This document shows, piece after piece, positions 50,803 to 58,589 of a DNA stretch of 58,589 nt. Position 1 is the first letter of the stretch; each line of letters opens with the position of its first letter. A program made the position numbers and the translations under genes. The stretch spans positions 1 to 58,589 of the forward strand of contig JAISPT010000005.1 of assembly GCA_031274715.1 (NCBI GenBank). The letters are read 5' to 3'. Source of the stretch: Azonexus sp. Lineage in GTDB: Bacteria > Pseudomonadota > Gammaproteobacteria > Burkholderiales > Rhodocyclaceae. The notes below the pieces were generated by a model, which saw only the letters and a list, made by a program, of their open reading frames with translations, was not told the origin of the DNA and did no database searches.

Positions 50803-51123
50803 ATGAGCAGCGCCATGTATGAGCGGATGCGGGCTAATCCGAAATTCCAGGAGCTGGTGACGCGGCGGGGACGTTTTGCCTGGATTCTGGCCATCATCGT
50901 CCTGACCATGTTCTATGGGTTCGTGATGGTCGTCGCCTTCAGCCCGGCCACGCTGGGTCAGCCAATCGCCGAAGGTTCAAAAGTCACCGTTGGGGTGGCC
51001 GTCGAACTCTTCATGTTCATTTTCTTCTGGGTGTTGACCGCCTTGTATGTGCGTCGCGCCAACACCGAATTCGATGTCCTGACCCAGGAAGTGGTCAAGG
51101 AAGCCTGGAAGGGGCAGAAATGA
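50803..51123 (+). CDS. DUF485 membrane protein (YjcH-like, ActP partner)
   Basis: A 106-residue protein with two helices (about residues 24-48 and 62-85), of the DUF485 family that always precedes actP-type symporters. It is likely an accessory or stability subunit. GGGGAGAG precedes the ATG. Its stop overlaps the actP start by four bases. Confidence 0.9.
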   Translation: MSSAMYERMRANPKFQELVTRRGRFAWILAIIVLTMFYGFVMVVAFSPATLGQPIAEGSKVTVGVAVELFMFIFFWVLTALYVRRANTEFDVLTQEVVKEAWKGQK

Positions 51124-52784
51124 TGCGCCATCTGATTACCGCCACTGGCCTGCTCGGCTTTGCCTCGCTGGCTCTTGCCGCTGATGCCGTCGGCGTCACC
51201 GAGAAGCAGGCCACCAATTGGCACGCCATCATCATGTTCTGCATCTTCGTTGCGCTGACCATGGGCATCACCTATTGGGCGGCCAGCCGCACCAAGTCAA
51301 CGGCGGACTTTTATACCGCCGGCGGTGGCATCACCGGCTTCCAGAACGGTCTGGCGATTGCCGGCGACTACATGTCGGCGGCCACGCTGCTCGGTCTGAC
51401 GGCGATGGTCTATTTGCAAGGCTATGACGGCTATATCTACATGATGTGCTTCTTCGCCGGCTGGCCGATCATCCTGTTCCTGATGGCCGAGCGCCTGCGC
51501 AATCTGGGCAAGTTCACCTTCTCCGACATTACCGCCTACCGCCTCGATCAAGGCAAGGTGCGGACCATGGCCGCGGTTTCCTCGCTGACTGTCGTCTGCT
51601 TCTATCTGATCGCCCAGATGGTCGGCGCCGGCCAGTTGATCAAGCTGCTGTTTGGCCTCGAGTACAAGGTCGCCATCTTCGCCGTCGGCATCCTGATGAT
51701 GGTCTACGTCACGTTTGGCGGCATGGTCGCGACGACTTGGGTGCAGATCATCAAGGCTGGCATGCTGCTGTTCGGCGGTACGCTGGTGATGTTCCTGGCG
51801 ATGAGCGAATTCGGCTTTTCGTTCACCAATCTGCTGGACAAGGCAATGTCCGTGCACAATCTCGGCGACAAGCTGATGCAACCGGGCAGCTTTCTGGCCG
51901 ATCCGGTCACCGCGATTTCGCTCGGTCTCGGCCTGATGTTCGGCACCGCCGGCCTGCCGCATATCCTGATGCGCTTCTTCACCGTCAGCGACGCCAAGGA
52001 AGCCCGCAAGTCGGTGCTCTATGCCTCCGGCTTCGTCGCTTACTTCTTTAACGTGATCTTCCTGATGGGCCTGACCGGCATCCTGATCGTCGGCCAGAAT
52101 CCGGAGTTCTTCGAGGGCGGTGATATCGCCGGCAAGCTGATCGGCGGCGGCAACATGGTCGCCATGCACCTGGCCAAGGCCGTCGGCGGCAACATGCTGC
52201 TCGGTTTCCTGGCTGCCGTGGCTTTTGCCACCATCCTGGCCGTTGTCTCCGGGCTGGCCCTGGCTGGCGCTTCCGCCATCTCGCACGACATCTATGCCCG
52301 CGTGATCAAGAAGGGCCAGGCTTCGGAGGCGGCGGAAATCCGCGTTTCCAAGATCGCCACGGTCTGCCTCGGCTTTGTTGCCATCGTCCTCGGCATTGCC
52401 TTCGAGAAGCAGAACATCGCCTTCATGGTCGGCCTTGCCTTCGGCGTTGCCGCCGCCGCCAATTTCCCGGTGCTGATCCTGTCGATGTACTGGAAGGGTC
52501 TGACCACCCGTGGCGCGTTGTGGGCTGGTTACGGTGGCCTGGTCTCGGCGGTGATGTTCGTGGTCCTGTCGAAATCGGTGTGGGTCGACGTGTTTGGTTT
52601 CGCCGCAGCCCCCTTCCCCTACACCCAGCCGGCGTTGTTCGCCATGCCAATTGCCTTCCTGCTGGCCTTCATTTTCTCGAAGAGCGACAACAGCGTCCGG
52701 GCCGGCCAGGAAAAGGAAGCTTTCGAAGACCAGTACGTGCGCGCCCAGACTGGTTTCGGCGCGGCAGCCGCCGCCAACCACTAA
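51120..52784 (+). CDS. actP: Cation/acetate symporter ActP (SSS family)
   Basis: A 554-residue sodium:solute symporter-family permease, with a cleavable signal-like N-terminus (LLGFASLALAADAVGVTEKQ) and motifs YTAGGGITGFQNGLAIAGDYMSAATLLG and GLPHILMRFFTVSDAKEARKSV. ActP imports acetate and other short monocarboxylates, possibly propionate, which would feed the methylmalonyl-CoA genes nearby. It ends at a strong terminator. Confidence 0.93.
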   Translation: MMRHLITATGLLGFASLALAADAVGVTEKQATNWHAIIMFCIFVALTMGITYWAASRTKSTADFYTAGGGITGFQNGLAIAGDYMSAATLLGLTAMVYLQGYDGYIYMMCFFAGWPIILFLMAERLRNLGKFTFSDITAYRLDQGKVRTMAAVSSLTVVCFYLIAQMVGAGQLIKLLFGLEYKVAIFAVGILMMVYVTFGGMVATTWVQIIKAGMLLFGGTLVMFLAMSEFGFSFTNLLDKAMSVHNLGDKLMQPGSFLADPVTAISLGLGLMFGTAGLPHILMRFFTVSDAKEARKSVLYASGFVAYFFNVIFLMGLTGILIVGQNPEFFEGGDIAGKLIGGGNMVAMHLAKAVGGNMLLGFLAAVAFATILAVVSGLALAGASAISHDIYARVIKKGQASEAAEIRVSKIATVCLGFVAIVLGIAFEKQNIAFMVGLAFGVAAAANFPVLILSMYWKGLTTRGALWAGYGGLVSAVMFVVLSKSVWVDVFGFAAAPFPYTQPALFAMPIAFLLAFIFSKSDNSVRAGQEKEAFEDQYVRAQTGFGAAAAANH

Positions 52785-52849
52785 GCCGTCTTTCGCTATC
52801 CCAAAGCCCCGCTGCCCAGACAGCCGGGGCATTTGAGATGTCCGGCCCG

Positions 52850-52892
52850 ATCCCCGTTCCGCAGTTATGCTGAACGGGGATTTTTCTTTTTT
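52850..52892 (+). terminator. Rho-independent terminator after actP
   Basis: The 10-bp perfect stem ATCCCCGTTC/GAACGGGGAT with a 12-base loop is followed by TTTTTCTTTTTT. A weaker GC hairpin (GCCCCG/CGGGGC, 52806-52830) lies just before it. Confidence 0.92.
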
Positions 52893-52932
52893 ACCAACGT
52901 CGCTTGCCAAGGTCCGCCTGGTCGGCGGCCAC

Positions 52933-53598
52933 TCAGGCCGCCTTGCTGCCGACGTCCTGGATGCGGGCCAGCGCGTCGCGGCCGGAGAGCAGATGATCGT
53001 GCATGGCTTTTTCCGCCGTTGCGGCGTCGCCACGCGTGAGGGCCGCCATGATCGTCCGGTGCTCGTCCAGTGACTGCTGCAGGCGGCCTTCCAGCGACAG
53101 CGAGTGCAGGCGCGACAGCTTTAGCACCTTGCGCAGATCCTGGGTCACCGACAGCAGCCAGCGGTTGCCGGACAACTCCTGAATTTTCCGATGAAATGCC
53201 TGGTTGGCCTCGAAGAAAGCGTCGATGCGGCTATCACGGGCAGCGGCTTCGAGGCGCTCGTGGATGCCTTCCAGGTCGAGGATATCGGCCGGCTTGGCGC
53301 GGTGCACCGCCTCCACCGCACAGCGGGCTTCAAGCATGGCCATCAGCGGGAAAATGTCGTCGAGATCCTGGCGGGAAATCTCAGTGACGTAGCAACCGCG
53401 CCGTGGCTTGAGTTCGACCAAGCCTTCCGAGGCCAGCACCTTGAGCGCTTCGCGCAGCGGGGTCCGGGAGATGCCGTATTGTTCGGCGAGCTTCTGCTCG
53501 TCGATCCAGGTTCCCGGCGTCAGTTCGTGGGCGAAGATGCGCTGGCGCAGCCGTTCAGCTACTTCTTGGTAGAGCGCGGTGGGTGCGATGCGGTTCAT
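52933..53598 (-). CDS. GntR family regulator, FadR/FCD type
   Basis: A 221-residue regulator. The N-terminal winged helix is ALYQEVAERLRQRIFAHELTPGTWIDEQKLAEQYGISRTPLREALKVLASEGLVELKPRRGCYV; the C-terminal FCD ligand domain covers about residues 85-210, with metal/ligand histidines in ANQAFHRKI and EHRTIM. FCD members sense carboxylic acids or acyl-CoA metabolites. It is divergent from the methylmalonyl-CoA mutase operon, which it probably controls. Confidence 0.88.
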   Translation of the reverse strand: MNRIAPTALYQEVAERLRQRIFAHELTPGTWIDEQKLAEQYGISRTPLREALKVLASEGLVELKPRRGCYVTEISRQDLDDIFPLMAMLEARCAVEAVHRAKPADILDLEGIHERLEAAARDSRIDAFFEANQAFHRKIQELSGNRWLLSVTQDLRKVLKLSRLHSLSLEGRLQQSLDEHRTIMAALTRGDAATAEKAMHDHLLSGRDALARIQDVGSKAA

Positions 53599-53648
53599 GG
53601 TTGGGGTGTGGTGAGAATGAGCGAGCCAGTACCTGCCAGCTTGCTTCC

Positions 53649-53673
53649 ATAATTATGTATAACGTATTATGTA
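53649..53673. promoter_or_regulatory. Candidate operator in the GntR - scpA divergent gap
   Basis: An AT-rich block in a GC-rich region contains the exact direct repeat ATTATGTA at 53652-53659 and 53666-53673, with a flanking ATAAT...ATTAT inverted repeat. The position, 50 bases before the GntR start, fits autoregulation and control of the divergent scpA operon. Confidence 0.45.
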
Positions 53674-53756
53674 GGGCTAACCATGTCAAGCAGGGCGTGA
53701 GCGCGTAGAATTCTGCATCATCGGCCTGAAAAAATCGAATCGGCGAGGGGTGTGCC

Positions 53757-55907
<2,151 letters not shown>

Positions 55908-55913
55908 GTCCGA

Positions 55914-56924
55914 ATGAAGCTGGACGAAGCGCCCGTGCGTGCCAATCTGCTGTCCGATGCCGACCGGCAACTGGTCGCCAGCGTGCTGGCTGGCCAGCGC
56001 CGGGCGTTGGCCAAGGCCATCACGCTGATTGAATCGACGCGCGCCGACCACCAGCAGCGGGCGCAGCAAGTGCTGACAACGCTCTTGCCACAGACCGGCA
56101 AGGCTATCCGTATCGGCATTTCCGGCGTGCCGGGGGCGGGCAAGTCCACCTTCATCGAAGCGCTCGGCGTCTGGCTGATCGAGCAGGGCAAGAAGCTGGC
56201 CGTGCTGGCCATCGACCCCTCGTCCTCGGTGACCGGCGGTTCCATCCTTGGCGACAAGACGCGCATGGAGCAGCTTGCCCAGCGCGAGGAAGCCTTCATC
56301 CGTCCCAGCCCGTCGGCCGGTTCATTGGGCGGTGTCGCCGAAAAGACGCGTGAGGCCATGCTGTTGTGCGAGGCCGCCGGCTACGATGTGATCATCATCG
56401 AGACGGTCGGCGTCGGCCAGTCGGAGACGACGGTGGCCGGCATGGTCGACATGTTCTGCCTGCTGCAATTGCCGAACGCCGGCGACGACCTGCAGGCGAT
56501 CAAGAAGGGCATTGTCGAAATCGCCGACCTGGTGGTCATCAACAAGGCCGACATCGATCCTCGGGCGACGGCCGTGGTGCGCGCCCTGTGGCGCAACGCG
56601 CTGCACATGCTGCGTCCGGCCTCGCCCAACTGGGCGCCGCCGGTGATCGCGCTGTCGGCGCTGCACAAGCAGGGGATCGCCGATTTTTGGGAGCAGGTCG
56701 AGCAATACCAAGCAGCCCTGAAGCCGACCGGCGAATTCGCCGCCAAGCGCCAGCACCAGGCGCTGGCGTGGATGTGGCAGTTGATCGACTCCGGCCTGCG
56801 CCGGCATTTCCGCCACCACCCGCGCGTCCAGGAGAATCTGCCGGCCTTCACCCGTTCCGTCGAAGAAGGGCACACGACGCCGGCCACCGCCGCGTATGCC
56901 CTGCTCGACTATCTGAAACACTGA
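55914..56924 (+). CDS. meaB: MeaB/ArgK-type GTPase, methylmalonyl-CoA mutase chaperone
   Basis: A 336-residue G3E-type P-loop GTPase. Walker A is GVPGAGKST near residue 72, the switch and Walker B regions are IETVGVGQSE and LVVINKADIDP. MeaB loads and protects the B12 cofactor of the mutase and reactivates it. It is coupled to scpA and followed after 35 bases by the carboxylase. Confidence 0.95.
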   Translation: MKLDEAPVRANLLSDADRQLVASVLAGQRRALAKAITLIESTRADHQQRAQQVLTTLLPQTGKAIRIGISGVPGAGKSTFIEALGVWLIEQGKKLAVLAIDPSSSVTGGSILGDKTRMEQLAQREEAFIRPSPSAGSLGGVAEKTREAMLLCEAAGYDVIIIETVGVGQSETTVAGMVDMFCLLQLPNAGDDLQAIKKGIVEIADLVVINKADIDPRATAVVRALWRNALHMLRPASPNWAPPVIALSALHKQGIADFWEQVEQYQAALKPTGEFAAKRQHQALAWMWQLIDSGLRRHFRHHPRVQENLPAFTRSVEEGHTTPATAAYALLDYLKH

Positions 56925-56958
56925 CGAATTATTACTCGACCCACTTAGGGAGTTTTCT

Positions 56959-58494
<1,536 letters not shown>

Positions 58495-58514
58495 GCGCCA
58501 GGAAGGAATAGAAC

Positions 58515-58589
58515 ATGTTCAAGAAAATCCTCATTGCCAACCGCGGTGAAATCGCCTGCCGCGTCATCAAGACCGCCCGCAAGATGGGC
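58515..58589 (+). CDS. pccA: Propionyl/acetyl-CoA carboxylase biotin carboxylase subunit (partial)
   Basis: Only the first 25 codons are in the window: MFKKILIANRGEIACRVIK, the diagnostic N-terminus of biotin carboxylase subunits. The C-terminus and the biotin lysine are not visible. AGGAA lies upstream of the ATG. It completes the propionyl-CoA carboxylase encoded with pccB. Confidence 0.9.
   Translation, partial: MFKKILIANRGEIACRVIKTARKMG

Noticed and set aside
51297..53033. Long open frame (578 codons) on the minus strand opposite actP
   Set aside because: It is a high-GC shadow of the actP frame: composition is His/Gln/Arg/Gly-rich with no recognisable motif, while actP on the plus strand has clear SSS-family signatures.

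Overview
The window is high-GC, densely packed chromosomal DNA from a betaproteobacterium. It most likely belongs to the Rhodocyclales (Dechloromonas/Azonexus-like). The reasons are gene order and family resemblance (tol-pal-cpoB-queE, zapB-zapA-6S RNA-TauE/SafE, ruvC-ruvA-AI-2E-ruvB) and an ssrA (tmRNA) gene in the circularly permuted, two-piece arrangement known from one betaproteobacterial lineage. The genus is inference; no database search was possible.

Layout. 1-2.5 kb (minus strand): a duplicated module of DUF3304 lipoproteins and Tle1-like (DUF2235) lipase genes of type VI secretion type, one lipase cut down to its N-terminus, plus a BamE-like lipoprotein. 2.6-7.7 kb (minus): MFS drug exporter, ComM/YifB ATPase, UbiK, isochorismatase-like hydrolase, PurU and ThrH. 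8-10.9 kb: a Crp/Fnr regulator with an FNR-type box upstream, a small membrane protein and an ABC-F ATPase. 11-14.2 kb: a MITE-like element abutting an operon of two HD-GYP proteins (one with a broken HD dyad) separated by a secreted coiled-coil protein. 14.2-17.7 kb: mutY, a flavin reductase, tRNA-Gly(CCC), ribE and a DUF5610 protein. 17.8-24 kb: a DUF3141 alpha/beta-hydrolase protein, a divergent small protein, permuted ssrA, TonB and a copper-receptor-like TonB-dependent receptor. 24-26.6 kb: a regulatory-type PTS (EI, HPr, EIIA-Man). 26.6-33.8 kb: a DMT transporter remnant, two hemerythrin-type proteins, ilvE, a LysR regulator, a HerA-like ATPase, YebC and two unknown proteins.

33.9-44.9 kb is the housekeeping core: ruvCA, an AI-2E family permease and ruvB; then two AT-richer genes (GNAT and TrmO), the first followed by a 57-bp attC-like site, suggesting an orphan integron cassette; then ybgC-tolQRAB-pal-cpoB, queE, a PilZ protein and queC. 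45-48 kb: a small membrane protein, a Tim44-domain protein and a BtuCD/FecCD-type importer preceded by what looks like an eroded cobalamin riboswitch. 48.2-49.9 kb: zapB, zapA, 6S RNA, a strong terminator, a 28-codon remnant of an EVE-domain gene and a TauE/SafE permease.

49.9-58.6 kb is carbon metabolism: a crotonase-fold protein, DUF485 plus ActP acetate symporter, a GntR/FCD regulator, and then methylmalonyl-CoA mutase, its MeaB GTPase and propionyl-CoA carboxylase beta, with the biotin carboxylase subunit running off the end. Together these convert propionyl-CoA to succinyl-CoA with a B12-dependent mutase, which gives the cobalamin-type importer a plausible local customer.

No complete new defence or secretion system is visible. 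The least ordinary observations are the decayed effector/immunity duplication, the MITE-like element that ends on a start codon, the paired intact/degenerate HD-GYP proteins, the orphan integron-like cassette, the permuted tmRNA, the riboswitch remnant, and a set of genes whose -10 boxes lie only 6-10 nt from the start codon.
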